The position numbers and the translations under genes are program-made. From contig OZ250151.1 of NCBI GenBank assembly GCA_965237725.1, forward strand, positions 1 to 64,000: a DNA stretch of 64,000 nt. Reading direction: 5' to 3'. The notes beneath the pieces are model-generated. The model was not told where the DNA came from. It did not search any database and was given only the letters and a program-made list of their open reading frames with translations. Shown here piece by piece: positions 44,959 to 54,743 of the stretch; the stretch's first letter is position 1, and each line of letters starts with the position of its first letter. This stretch comes from G965237725 sp965237725. Its GTDB lineage: Bacteria; Pseudomonadota; Gammaproteobacteria; Arenicellales; Poriferihabitantaceae.

Positions 44959-47900
44959 TCAGTCAAATTTAACTCTAAAAAGTAAAGAATACAAAACCGG
45001 CACTACAAGCAACGTCAAAAGCGTAGCAAACAACAAGCCAAACATGATCGTAACCGCCATAGTTTCAAACATCGGATCCCGACTGATCCATAGCGGCAAC
45101 ATCCCGCCGATGGTAGTGGCGGTGGTCAATAAAATCGGTCGTAACCTTTGCTTGCATGCTGATAAGACAGCATGGTGAGGCTCCAGTCCATTCTGATTAA
45201 TTTCGATGTCAATGCGATCCAGCAACACGATTGCATTATTAATAACGATTCCAGAAAGGGAAATTATTCCAAGAATAGTAAAAAACCCAAAAATGGATTG
45301 GGCCACGAGCAATCCATAAGAAACTCCAATTAATCCAAGGGGAATTGTTGTAAAAATGATTATAGGTTTTCGCACATTGTTGAACTGGGCGACCAGAAGC
45401 AGCAGAATCAACATGCCGGCCAAGGGTAATTTTGCAGCGATGGCTTCATTGGCATCACCCGAGGTTTCTGATTCACCGCCTAATTCAAAACTGTATTTTT
45501 TTGGCCACTCACCAGTAAATTCTTCAAGCCAGGGCAGAAATGTTTTGTTCACATCTGTGGGAGTGGCACCAGGGACGAGTTGCGCCTGCACACTAATGGT
45601 TTTATTTCTGTCCCGTCGTTTAATTATTGCAGGTTGCCAGGCAACTTCAAGATCAGCAACCTGACTTAAAGGCACGCTTTGGTTGCTGCTCTGGGAATAG
45701 ATTGTCATGCTTTCGAGTTTGCTAATATCCTGTCGATCCGTAGCAACGGATCGCATAGTAATTGGGATTAACTCATCTTGTTCTCTAAACTGAGATAACT
45801 CAATACCAGACAGACCAGCTTTTAAAGACGTTGCAACATCATCGTTTGTAACCCCCGCCCTGAGCGCGCGATTCTGGTCAATTTTGATCAGCAGCTTTTT
45901 GGTCCGTGGTCCCCAGTCATCTTTGACGGCATTAATTCCAGGGGTGTCATATAACGCTGTCTTTATCGGTTTTATCAATCGATAAAGCTCCTCCATATCC
46001 GGCCCCGACACTCGTACTTCAACGGGATAAGGAATCGGTACGCCATTTTCGATTTTTCGAAGTTGTACATCCAGGTCGGGGTAACTTACCCGCGCATATT
46101 CCTGAATATTACTAACCACATCTGCAATGATTCCATCGGATGTGGTATTCAAAATCATACTAAATGCCGAGGGGTCGCTAGAACCAGGATCGAGACCCAG
46201 GGTATATCGTGGTGCGCTTTCGCCAAGCCATATGGCCCAACTGAGTACGCCCTCTTCACCATTGGATTGTTGATCTGAACTAATTTTCAAATTTTCCGAA
46301 ATATGCTTTTCCAGATTAATTGCGAGATCCAAAGTGGATTCAATGGCAGTGCCCCTGGGTAAGGTCAATGTTCCATTTATTACTGGGTCGGTTTTGGGCG
46401 GTATGAAAACCTTTGGCACAAATTGAAGGGTCCATAGAGCGCTATAAAATATTGCCCCTACAAGCATGAGAAACACCAAGCGGTTACGAACGGACAAAAG
46501 TAATAAATACTGATATGCCCGATACATTCCAGATTCATGGGTCACGGCATCTAACTCGTCGCCATTTTTCGGTTTTTTTACTTTTAATAATGCAACGGTG
46601 AGCAGCGGTATAAAAGTTATGGCCAGGATCCAGGATGAAAGAAGTGCAATAGTTACGACCTTGAATATATCTGCGGTGTACTCACCCACGGCGGATTCAG
46701 CAAGAAAAATAGGCAAGAATGCGGCGCTGGTTGTAAGCGACGCGGTTAATAGTGGGACTGTCATTTCCCTACCCGCAAGAATCGCAGCATCAATTGCTGA
46801 CTCCCCGTTTTCTCTTCTGACCAGTATGGATTCCGAGATTACGATTGCGTTGTCTACCAATAGACCCAGGGCGATGATCAATGCCGCAAGTGAAATTTGA
46901 TTAATGGTAATGCTGAAAATATCCATTAACATTAAGGAAGCCAACATGGTTATTGGAACCAGGGTCGCGACAATAAGTCCGGTTCGGACACCCAGAAAAA
47001 TCAACATCACGGCTATTACGATTAATATTGCCTGGAACAAATTGGACATGAAACTCTGCACCGAAGTTGCAACCACTGTGCCTTCAAGAAAAACCGGATT
47101 TATGGCAATGCCATAGGGATAATCCAACTCAATTTGTGGAACCATTTCATCGAGCACGGCACCCAGATCCAAAATATTGCCACCCGTTCGCAGGGAAATT
47201 GCCATGATGATGGCGCGGGTTCCATTGAAACGCGCATAGCTATTAGCGGGATCCACATAGTCGCGGTAAACGTCTGCTATATCACCCAAATGGACGATAC
47301 TATCCGTTTCAGGAATCTGGATTACAGTACGACGTAAATCATCCAGCGTTTCAAAATTTCCCGTAGGTTCCAGAGTAATGCGCTCGGTTCCCGAGGTGAG
47401 TTGCCCACCACCTTGAATAATATTAACCTTTGCTAGAATTTGCGAAAGCTGTTGCGGGGAAACACCTATTTCTGTCAATCGGGCTAAATTATATTCAACG
47501 TAAATTTCCTCTTTCTGAATACCCTGTAACTCTACTTTTGCAATATCTTCTACTTTTAATAGTTCATCCTTGATTTCATCTGCTACCAGCTTTAGTTCAG
47601 CGTAACTATAGCCGTCACCCGTTAGAGCATAAACACTGCCAAACACATCACCGTATTCATCGTTAACCGTAGGACCTTCGATACCTGTTGGCAAGCCCTC
47701 CACACCATCTACCTTTCGGCGGAGTTTGTCGAAAATCGGACGCATGTCCGTATAGCTCTCCTTGAAATTCGCTGTAATAAAAGAAAACCCGGCCTGTGAT
47801 TCGCTTTTAACAAAATCTAGTTCCGGCATTTCCTGGATGGCCTGTTCGATTCGATCTGTGACCAGTTGCTCTACGCGCAGCGGACTTGCCCCGGGAAATC

Positions 47901-48048
47901 GCGTCGTGACCACGGCCGCACGTATGGTAAATCCTGGATCCTGTTGCTTGGGTAGATTATTAAATGCCAGAATCCCCGATAAACAAATCAGGAAAACCAA
48001 TACATATACCGTGATGCGGTTGTTAATCGCTGCGCTTGTGATATTCAC
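44959..48048 (-). CDS. RND efflux pump inner-membrane transporter
   Basis: 1029-residue proton-driven RND permease. Twelve hydrophobic segments in two halves, two large periplasmic loops, and the GLLVDNAIVISESI stretch in TM4 that carries proton-relay Asp residues; C-terminal GIVINNAIVLLDRI matches the second half. It resembles the HAE1-type group with a short N-terminus (NNLPKQQDPGFTIRAAVV). It lies last in an operon TolC-like, adaptor, permease. Substrates cannot be read from sequence. Confidence 0.93.
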   Translation of the reverse strand: MNITSAAINNRITVYVLVFLICLSGILAFNNLPKQQDPGFTIRAAVVTTRFPGASPLRVEQLVTDRIEQAIQEMPELDFVKSESQAGFSFITANFKESYTDMRPIFDKLRRKVDGVEGLPTGIEGPTVNDEYGDVFGSVYALTGDGYSYAELKLVADEIKDELLKVEDIAKVELQGIQKEEIYVEYNLARLTEIGVSPQQLSQILAKVNIIQGGGQLTSGTERITLEPTGNFETLDDLRRTVIQIPETDSIVHLGDIADVYRDYVDPANSYARFNGTRAIIMAISLRTGGNILDLGAVLDEMVPQIELDYPYGIAINPVFLEGTVVATSVQSFMSNLFQAILIVIAVMLIFLGVRTGLIVATLVPITMLASLMLMDIFSITINQISLAALIIALGLLVDNAIVISESILVRRENGESAIDAAILAGREMTVPLLTASLTTSAAFLPIFLAESAVGEYTADIFKVVTIALLSSWILAITFIPLLTVALLKVKKPKNGDELDAVTHESGMYRAYQYLLLLSVRNRLVFLMLVGAIFYSALWTLQFVPKVFIPPKTDPVINGTLTLPRGTAIESTLDLAINLEKHISENLKISSDQQSNGEEGVLSWAIWLGESAPRYTLGLDPGSSDPSAFSMILNTTSDGIIADVVSNIQEYARVSYPDLDVQLRKIENGVPIPYPVEVRVSGPDMEELYRLIKPIKTALYDTPGINAVKDDWGPRTKKLLIKIDQNRALRAGVTNDDVATSLKAGLSGIELSQFREQDELIPITMRSVATDRQDISKLESMTIYSQSSNQSVPLSQVADLEVAWQPAIIKRRDRNKTISVQAQLVPGATPTDVNKTFLPWLEEFTGEWPKKYSFELGGESETSGDANEAIAAKLPLAGMLILLLLVAQFNNVRKPIIIFTTIPLGLIGVSYGLLVAQSIFGFFTILGIISLSGIVINNAIVLLDRIDIEINQNGLEPHHAVLSACKQRLRPILLTTATTIGGMLPLWISRDPMFETMAVTIMFGLLFATLLTLLVVPVLYSLLFRVKFD

Positions 48049-48062
48049 AATGGGTTTACCGG

Positions 48063-49157
48063 TTAGTCTATTTGCACTAGCAAACCATCCCTGATAACCG
48101 ATACACCGGCAGTAACCACCCGATCACCTTCTTCTATACCCGTCAGAATTTCGATACCACTGCTAACGATGTTTCCCACAGTAACATTTCGTCGCTCAAT
48201 TTTCCCTTGTTTGCTGACGTCACTCGGTATCACAACGTACACATACCTCCCGTCTTGATCTTCACCCACGGCGGATGAGGGAACAATAATTGTTTCAGAA
48301 ATTTGATTATTAAATCGGAAACTCACCTGGGCAGATAAACCAACACGCAAGTCTGATATATCAAGTAGGCTCACCGTTACCGGAAAAGTTGTACCGATGG
48401 CAGAGATACCCACTTCACTAACCCGACCCGAATAAACCACGCCGGGAATGGCATCAAACTCTACCTCCGCCGCAACACCGAATTCAAAATCCGAAATGGC
48501 ACTTTCCGGTACTGACACATTAATATTGAGCGCATTCCCACAATTAACCAGTACGATCTCCTGCCCTGCAGTAATATTTTCACCTTGATCAACGCTGGTG
48601 GTTGCAACAGAGCAATCTGTAGCCGATATCAACTCGGTGTAAGACAAGTTTAACCTTGCGAGCTCTACTCCTTTTTGTGCCGCATTGACCAAGGCATTTG
48701 CCGACTCTGCAGCTGCTCTGGCGGTATCCAGTTCATTTTTAGATGCACTCTGGTTTTCGTATAATCCGCGAACCCTTAGGTATGCAGCCTGGGCATTGCG
48801 TTTTTCCGAATTTGCCCTGGCAAAATCAGCCTCGGATTGCTGTAATTGCAATGCATAAGTTTCGGGGTCGATTTCTGCGATGACCTGACCAACGGATATG
48901 GCATCACCCACGGAAACATTAAGTTTGATCAGGTTTCCAGGAACCTTAAAACTCAATTTGGCTTCCTGATCTGATTCCGATACACCGCTATACTTTCTGA
49001 TTCGATCACTATCCGATTTTGTTACTGAAATATAACGAACCGCTCTAAGGGGGAGTTCTTCGATTTCCGCCGTATTGTCACAGCCGATTAATCCAAATCC
49101 AACGACCATCAGTAACAAGCTGGTTATTTTATTTTTGCTGAAAAAATATCCATTCAT
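48063..49157 (-). CDS. RND efflux periplasmic adaptor (MFP) lipoprotein
   Basis: 364-residue membrane fusion protein. Lipobox FGLIGC (Cys about 26) predicts lipid anchoring. Biotinyl-lipoyl-like domain around LIKLNVSVGDAISVGQVIAEID, alpha-helical hairpin (about 95-160) and beta-barrel/MP domains follow. It is 14 bp upstream of the permease on the same strand and should link it to the outer-membrane component. Confidence 0.93.
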   Translation of the reverse strand: MNGYFFSKNKITSLLLMVVGFGLIGCDNTAEIEELPLRAVRYISVTKSDSDRIRKYSGVSESDQEAKLSFKVPGNLIKLNVSVGDAISVGQVIAEIDPETYALQLQQSEADFARANSEKRNAQAAYLRVRGLYENQSASKNELDTARAAAESANALVNAAQKGVELARLNLSYTELISATDCSVATTSVDQGENITAGQEIVLVNCGNALNINVSVPESAISDFEFGVAAEVEFDAIPGVVYSGRVSEVGISAIGTTFPVTVSLLDISDLRVGLSAQVSFRFNNQISETIIVPSSAVGEDQDGRYVYVVIPSDVSKQGKIERRNVTVGNIVSSGIEILTGIEEGDRVVTAGVSVIRDGLLVQID

Positions 49158-49186
49158 AATTTATTCATCTCCAAGATGTTTTTCGT

Positions 49187-51562
49187 CTATTTATTTTTTG
49201 AAACATATTCGATGATACGACGAGTCGTTTGCTCTTTTGTGACTGGATCCAGGAAGAAATCGAAAACCCCGGTTGAGCGCTGTAAATTCATTAAATCGAT
49301 AAGAAAATTGTATACTGCATCCGTAGCTGATTGCTGGGCATTAAACGCAGCATCTCTGGCATCGAGCAACTGAATGATCGATATTGTGCCTTCAGAATAA
49401 TTGTTCTGGACCAGATCGAGGTTTTTTTGCGCCGATTCCGATGCAAGCTTGGCCAGGTTAATTGAAGGATAGGAAGCTTGTATTGCATGCAAGCTTACGC
49501 GAATATTATTTTCAACCTGATCCTTTACAAAATCTTTCTGTAATTTTAGTTGCTGTAGTTGGTAATTGGACTGGCTTACCCTGGATTTTTTCCCGCCTCC
49601 CTGATAAAGCGGTATGGAAAAATTTAGACTGACCTGCCAGTCTGACTCACCTTCGGATGAACTAGTCAGTTTTGGATGCTCGTCTATAGTCTGGCTGACC
49701 TGTCCATTTAAACTAATTTCGGGACTCCAGTAGGCCTGGCGATTGGAAGCGAGCTGGCGTTCAGTGGATAAAATTTGATGTTCCAGCTGCTGAATTTCAG
49801 GGGATTCTTTCAAACCCTGTTCGATGAATAATATTCTCATTAAATCGAATGATCGCTGGTTATCGATCACTTCGATTAATTCCGGATTGCTAATCAACAG
49901 GGACTCATCGTCAAGGGTCGCTGGGTTTGTTTGAAATTTTTCAGCGATTGGTCGAGATAATAATAAGTTCAACCCATTCATTGACTGGCGAAACTGTGCC
50001 TGGGCCTGGTACAGGCTTTGTCTTGTGGTGGCAACATCGCTCTCCCAACGATAGATATCCGATGTATTGGCGGATCCAATGCGCACCCGATCCTGAGCAA
50101 GATCCAGGTTGGTACGGCTCAAATTTAATGATCGGGTCCTGATGTCTACCAGGGTCTGGGCTTTCAAAATATCCAGGAATCCAACCGTGGCCTGTTGAAT
50201 GACATCGAGTTCTACAACTTTGTGTCCTTGTACAACGGATTGTTGAATCAGTTTCTGCACGTCGATGTCTGAATTTACCGTTTGAGAATACAACAACTGG
50301 TTCACAGAAATTGCTGCCACAGTGGTGCGTTCTGCTGAAACTCCGCTGAGCACCCCTTGGTTATCATCAGCAAGCTGAGTGGCACCGAAGGAAGTTGAAA
50401 TTTGCGGTTTTCGTAATGCCTGCGCCTGAATCTGGTTTTCGGCACTGGCATTGATACCGGCTTTGCTTGCACGAATACTCAGGTTCGATGCTAGGGCTTC
50501 AGCAGCAACTTCGGAAAGTGTCCATATCGGTCCGGTATTTTCATTTTCGTTATGTAAAAGTATCGCGGTACTCAAGATATCAAATTTCGGAGATATCCCT
50601 AATTCCCGAGCGGTTTTCATGTTAATCGTTAGTTGCCGTTTATGCCTGAACGATATCGGTTGATCCCCAGCGTTTTCGCCGAGCAACACAGCCTGCAGAT
50701 TCAGTGCATTTTTTCGAGCCAGGCGTTTCCAGTCTGAATCCGGTGCACTGGCTGCCAACATACCCAACTTAACCGGTGTGGTTCCAATCAGGCTATAGCT
50801 GGGGATTTTTCTTTTGATTAATTCTTTAGCCAGAACCGAAATGTTATCCCGTCCCAGACGGGGCAATGCGGCTACTACCACGGCTTCGACATCCAGGGGA
50901 ATTTTTTCTACCAGATTTTCGGAACTGGATTCATTGACGACATAAATTAAATCAACTCCTAATTCCTGCGCCCACTCGATACCGCTCATTGCCAGCTCGG
51001 GCACAGATTCAAAAATAGTTGAATCAACCAATAAAGCTAATTTTGAAAATTCTACAATACTGTGGAAAGTAGTCACATCTTCGCTAAATCGGACTTCTTC
51101 GCTAAGGTAATTCAGATTTTCCACACCGCTGGAATTTCCCTGTTGGGGTAAATTCAATAAATTGGAGTCCAGAACCAGAGGCGCAAATGTGGGTTTTGAA
51201 ATGTCCTCAGATCGGGTTGCCACCAGGCTGGATACAAAACCCAGTGCGAGCACCATATCAATTTCCGAATTTGACTGGAGTTCACTAAATGCGGCCTGGA
51301 TGCCATCTAGATTCCAATTACCCGACTGGAAATTTTTTTCGTCAAACCTGACTTCAAATTCTCCACGGGTAAGCTCCAGAATTTCTTCCTGAAAAAGGGT
51401 TTTTACTTGATCAAAGTCGGGTGACGGGCCATCACCTACAACGCCAATGGTAATGAGTTGCTGACTATAGCCAGATTGGACCCACAGTAAAGCTGGAAAT
51501 AACAGCCCAATCAGTAACCGTTTTAGAACCATTCGAGAAAACATCAATAAACAAGATATCAC
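49187..51562 (-). CDS. TolC-family outer membrane protein fused to ABC substrate-binding-like domain
   Basis: 791 residues, almost twice a normal TolC. Signal-like start (MVLKRLLIGLLFPALLWVQS; start at GTG 51562 or ATG 51532). Residues about 35-335 resemble the periplasmic ABC_sub_bind (PF04392-like) fold: two alpha/beta lobes and a closing helix LTINMKTARELGISPKFDIL. Residues about 348-785 are an OEP/TolC domain with two Gln/Ala/Ser-rich coiled repeats (LDLAQDRVRIGSANTSDIYR, SEGTISIIQLLDARDAAF). It opens the RND operon. The fusion suggests ligand sensing or capture near the channel; this is inference. Confidence 0.82.
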   Translation of the reverse strand: MISCLLMFSRMVLKRLLIGLLFPALLWVQSGYSQQLITIGVVGDGPSPDFDQVKTLFQEEILELTRGEFEVRFDEKNFQSGNWNLDGIQAAFSELQSNSEIDMVLALGFVSSLVATRSEDISKPTFAPLVLDSNLLNLPQQGNSSGVENLNYLSEEVRFSEDVTTFHSIVEFSKLALLVDSTIFESVPELAMSGIEWAQELGVDLIYVVNESSSENLVEKIPLDVEAVVVAALPRLGRDNISVLAKELIKRKIPSYSLIGTTPVKLGMLAASAPDSDWKRLARKNALNLQAVLLGENAGDQPISFRHKRQLTINMKTARELGISPKFDILSTAILLHNENENTGPIWTLSEVAAEALASNLSIRASKAGINASAENQIQAQALRKPQISTSFGATQLADDNQGVLSGVSAERTTVAAISVNQLLYSQTVNSDIDVQKLIQQSVVQGHKVVELDVIQQATVGFLDILKAQTLVDIRTRSLNLSRTNLDLAQDRVRIGSANTSDIYRWESDVATTRQSLYQAQAQFRQSMNGLNLLLSRPIAEKFQTNPATLDDESLLISNPELIEVIDNQRSFDLMRILFIEQGLKESPEIQQLEHQILSTERQLASNRQAYWSPEISLNGQVSQTIDEHPKLTSSSEGESDWQVSLNFSIPLYQGGGKKSRVSQSNYQLQQLKLQKDFVKDQVENNIRVSLHAIQASYPSINLAKLASESAQKNLDLVQNNYSEGTISIIQLLDARDAAFNAQQSATDAVYNFLIDLMNLQRSTGVFDFFLDPVTKEQTTRRIIEYVSKNK

Positions 51563-51695
51563 AATTTTGAAAATCCGTACACCAGAGCATACTCCAGCGC
51601 CGAGATTTCTAAAAGCGTATCAACGTCAAAACACATCTGATCTCTCGACCTCATAGACTCTTTTATCGGGATAAAACACAAGGGATTTCACCGAA

Positions 51696-52619
51696 TTAAT
51701 GTGTCATTTCCACACAGGACATCGAACAACTTTGAATAGCCTCTTTCAGGGTTTCCAGTGCATGTTCTCGGGGATAACCTTTCCGCCAGGCCAGGATGAC
51801 ATCACGGCCTGGTTTTACATCCGAAAAACGTTTAATCGATAACAGTCGGCGGGTGTACTCATCCGCACCAGCAGCTGTGCAGGGCAAAATTGTAATTCCA
51901 ACACCACTTGCGACCATATGCCGTATGGTTTCAATAGATCCGCTTTCGATGGATTTTTGCAAATCATCCTGACTGCCATTGCGTAGGCAATTGGGACAAA
52001 ATTCTAACACTTGATCACGGAAACAATTGCCCTGCCCTAACAATAAAACCGTCTCACTTTCCAGATCAACAGTGGATACGTTGTCGCACTGGGCCAGCGG
52101 GTGGGATGCCGGTAAAACGACTACAAACGGCTCCTTATAAAGTTCCCGCGTTTGGACGCCGGGCTCGTTAAAGGGATTTGATGCCACAATAGCATCCAGA
52201 CTGCCCTGCTTCAATCGTGTAATCAATTCACTGGTAAATCCCTCCTCTACAATAATGGGCATGTCCGGGGCCTGGTCCTGCAACGCCGGAATTAAATGCG
52301 GTAAGAGATAAGGACCAATGGTGTAGATAACGCCTATTCGCAAAGGCTCAATCAGATTATCGTCACTGGCAGATGCCATGCTCTTCAACTTGTCCGCAGA
52401 TTCAAGCACCTGTTGTGCCTGGGAAACAATTTGTTTGCCCATGGGGGTCAGTACAATTTCATTTGACCCACGCTCGAATAAAATCACATCCAGCTCGGAT
52501 TCCAGTTTTTTTACCGCTACACTCAAAGTGGGTTGACTGACAAAACAAGATTTCGCAGCGCGTCCAAAATGCCGCTCTCTCGCCACAGCAACGATATATT
52601 TAAGCTCGCTTAAAGTCAT
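51696..52619 (-). CDS. oxyR: OxyR-type LysR regulator
   Basis: LysR activator of peroxide defence, 307 residues. N-terminal helix-turn-helix (AAKSCFVSQPTLSVAVKKLE) and effector domain with C199 in GQGNCFRDQ and C208 in EFCPNC, at the same positions as the redox pair of E. coli OxyR. A third Cys (C211) follows closely. The gene is last in the rubrerythrin / Fe-S protein / DUF3501 cluster, 34 bp after DUF3501. Confidence 0.93.
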   Translation of the reverse strand: MTLSELKYIVAVARERHFGRAAKSCFVSQPTLSVAVKKLESELDVILFERGSNEIVLTPMGKQIVSQAQQVLESADKLKSMASASDDNLIEPLRIGVIYTIGPYLLPHLIPALQDQAPDMPIIVEEGFTSELITRLKQGSLDAIVASNPFNEPGVQTRELYKEPFVVVLPASHPLAQCDNVSTVDLESETVLLLGQGNCFRDQVLEFCPNCLRNGSQDDLQKSIESGSIETIRHMVASGVGITILPCTAAGADEYTRRLLSIKRFSDVKPGRDVILAWRKGYPREHALETLKEAIQSCSMSCVEMTH

Positions 52620-52653
52620 CCTGACGGATACATGAATCTCAAATCTTCCGGTC

Positions 52654-53241
52654 TCAGTGATGCAATACCAGATCGTCGGCTAATGAATTACGGATATTCT
52701 CTGGCAAGGTGCCGGTTTCATAGGTGTATTGTGGATGTTCGGAACCGACTTTTATTTCGCTGCCAATTTTTGCAGCTTCAACCATTTCTGCGCTGAGTTC
52801 AAATCTCAGGAAATGTACTGCGGATGTCTTATCTTCGGTCTCGCGCACCAAATCTTCGTTGGCGATTGGAAAGACCCGATCATACTCACCAACTTGTACC
52901 CAGGTCTGTTTTTCTATACCAATTAGCTTCGACAATGCCACTCTGCGTTCTGCCTCGTCTTCATACTCAATCATAAACGTGACCTTCCAGTTCATGCCAT
53001 CGGGAATCAGCGGATTGTATGCTTCCAGTTCCTCCTCAATTGCATTGGCCTCGAATACTTTTTCAATCCGCAAAATTTCCTGGATTTGATATTGCATGGT
53101 CAGGCGATCTTCAAAATGCAGTGTGGCATTGGGGCCCAGAGAAACCTGGCGGTTCTTTTTATGAGCAATGACCTGCTCGCGGTACGCAGGTCGATTCTCT
53201 GCATACTCTTCAAGGGTCATTAAATCTGATCTATTTAACAT
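52654..53241 (-). CDS. DUF3501 family protein
   Basis: 195 residues, mixed alpha/beta, with NRSDLMTLEEYAENRPAYRE at the start and FEDRLTMQYQIQEILRIEKV in the middle, typical of DUF3501. No catalytic motif is obvious. The family is commonly found beside rubrerythrin and a CCG-domain Fe-S protein, as here, implying a role in the same redox pathway. Confidence 0.85.
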   Translation of the reverse strand: MLNRSDLMTLEEYAENRPAYREQVIAHKKNRQVSLGPNATLHFEDRLTMQYQIQEILRIEKVFEANAIEEELEAYNPLIPDGMNWKVTFMIEYEDEAERRVALSKLIGIEKQTWVQVGEYDRVFPIANEDLVRETEDKTSAVHFLRFELSAEMVEAAKIGSEIKVGSEHPQYTYETGTLPENIRNSLADDLVLHH

Positions 53242-53304
53242 TGTAATACAATAAGTTATATTGTTAATTTAAAATATTTTCTAGGTAATAATCTGTGAGA
53301 ATTC

Positions 53305-54657
53305 CTAGATATCATATGCCTTACGAACCAGTGATATGGGATGGGATGTCTTCGATCCATCGTCTAATCCGTGTTCAATAAACTTGCCCGCCATGGGGCA
53401 GTCGCTACCATAGTGATCTGCGCCGGATTCAGTCACTTTTCGAAGCACAGGGCGGGCAATCTTCTTGGCGCTTTCGTAAAATTTCGATTTCACGCCATAG
53501 GTACCGTCATGGCCGGAACAGCGTTCGATAACAGTCACTTCAGTATCGGGAATTAATTCCAGACAGTCGCGGGTTTTTGGTCCAATTTTCTGCACTCGTT
53601 GGTGACAGGCAACGTGATAAGCAACTTTACCAAGGGCAGTAGGAAATTCAGTTTTCAACAGACCCGCTTTGTGCCTTAACATCAGATATTCGAAAGGATC
53701 AAATATGGCGTCGGCAACCTTGCGAACATCTTCGTCGTCGGGAAACATCAAAGGCAATTCCTGCTTGAACATTAATATGCACGACGGTACCGGGGCCATA
53801 ATGTCCCAGCCTTGATCTACCATTTTAACAAGCTGAGGAATATTCCCCTGTTTCGCCCGGGCTACTGCGTCCAGATCACCCAGTTCCAGTTTTGGCATGC
53901 CACAGCACTGTTCTTTTTCCACCAGTTGTACCGGAATATCATTATGTGCCAGCACACGAATCAAATCTTCCCCCATTTCCGGGGCATTATAATTTCCATA
54001 GCAGGTGCCAAAAATTGCAACTTTGCCAGTGGTTTTATCGCTTGGTATGGCAGTTATGGTCTGGTTGCTTTCCATGGACTTCATGGACTTTACGCGCTTT
54101 CTTAAAGTCTTACTGTGGTATTCGGGTATGCCTGCATCGGGGTGAACCCCTAAAACTTTTTCCAGCACCTTTCGCATCGGTTGGGATTTGTTAGCGGCGT
54201 TGACCGTATTAACGATGATGGGAATGCTCGAGAGTTTGCCTACTGCGTCGGTGGACGACAGGATCTTTTCGCTCGGGGTAACTTTGCCATTTTTAAACTT
54301 GGCTGCTTTAGCCCGAAGCATTAAATGGGGAAAATCGATATTCCATTCATGGGGCGGAATATAGGGACATTTCGTCTGATAACACAAATCACATAAATAA
54401 CACTGGTCAACGACTTTGGCATAATCTTTTTTATCCACGCCATCTACTTCCATGGTGCTGGATTCATCTACCAGATCGAACAGGGTCGGAAACGCATTGC
54501 ACAGACTGACACAACGCCGACAACCGTGGCAATGGTCGAAAACCCGTTGCAGTTCTTTTCCCAGAGACTCGGGGTTGGTGTAATCTGGACTCTTCCAGTC
54601 AATAGCATGACGAATGGGGGCCTCCAGACTGCCTTCTCTTTGACCGCTTTCAGACAT
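53305..54657 (-). CDS. Fe-S / CCG-domain oxidoreductase (GlpC/HdrD-like)
   Basis: 450 residues. Two [4Fe-4S] motifs: C43-x2-C46-x2-C49-x3-C53 and C86-x2-C89-x2-C92-x4-C97. Two CCG-type cysteine-rich domains follow (EKQCCGMPKLELG, and VACHQRVQ with ERCSGHDGTYG). Architecture equals GlpC and HdrD subunits that pass electrons from quinol or thiol donors. By context it probably supplies electrons to rubrerythrin; that link is inference. Confidence 0.9.
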   Translation of the reverse strand: MSESGQREGSLEAPIRHAIDWKSPDYTNPESLGKELQRVFDHCHGCRRCVSLCNAFPTLFDLVDESSTMEVDGVDKKDYAKVVDQCYLCDLCYQTKCPYIPPHEWNIDFPHLMLRAKAAKFKNGKVTPSEKILSSTDAVGKLSSIPIIVNTVNAANKSQPMRKVLEKVLGVHPDAGIPEYHSKTLRKRVKSMKSMESNQTITAIPSDKTTGKVAIFGTCYGNYNAPEMGEDLIRVLAHNDIPVQLVEKEQCCGMPKLELGDLDAVARAKQGNIPQLVKMVDQGWDIMAPVPSCILMFKQELPLMFPDDEDVRKVADAIFDPFEYLMLRHKAGLLKTEFPTALGKVAYHVACHQRVQKIGPKTRDCLELIPDTEVTVIERCSGHDGTYGVKSKFYESAKKIARPVLRKVTESGADHYGSDCPMAGKFIEHGLDDGSKTSHPISLVRKAYDI

Positions 54658-54693
54658 TTCCTTTTACTTTAATTTTTCTACATAACATATTGA

Positions 54694-54738
54694 TAAAAAA
54701 GGGCACTGGATCATGGATTTGACCCAGTGCCCATTTTT
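54694..54738 (-). terminator. Intrinsic terminator between rubrerythrin and Fe-S gene
   Basis: On the minus strand GGGCACTGG (54732-54724) pairs with CCAGTGCCC (54709-54701) around a 14-base loop, followed directly by TTTTTT. It lies just past the rubrerythrin stop and before the Fe-S gene, so most transcripts may end there, giving more rubrerythrin than downstream products. Confidence 0.9.
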
Positions 54739-54743
54739 AGAAA

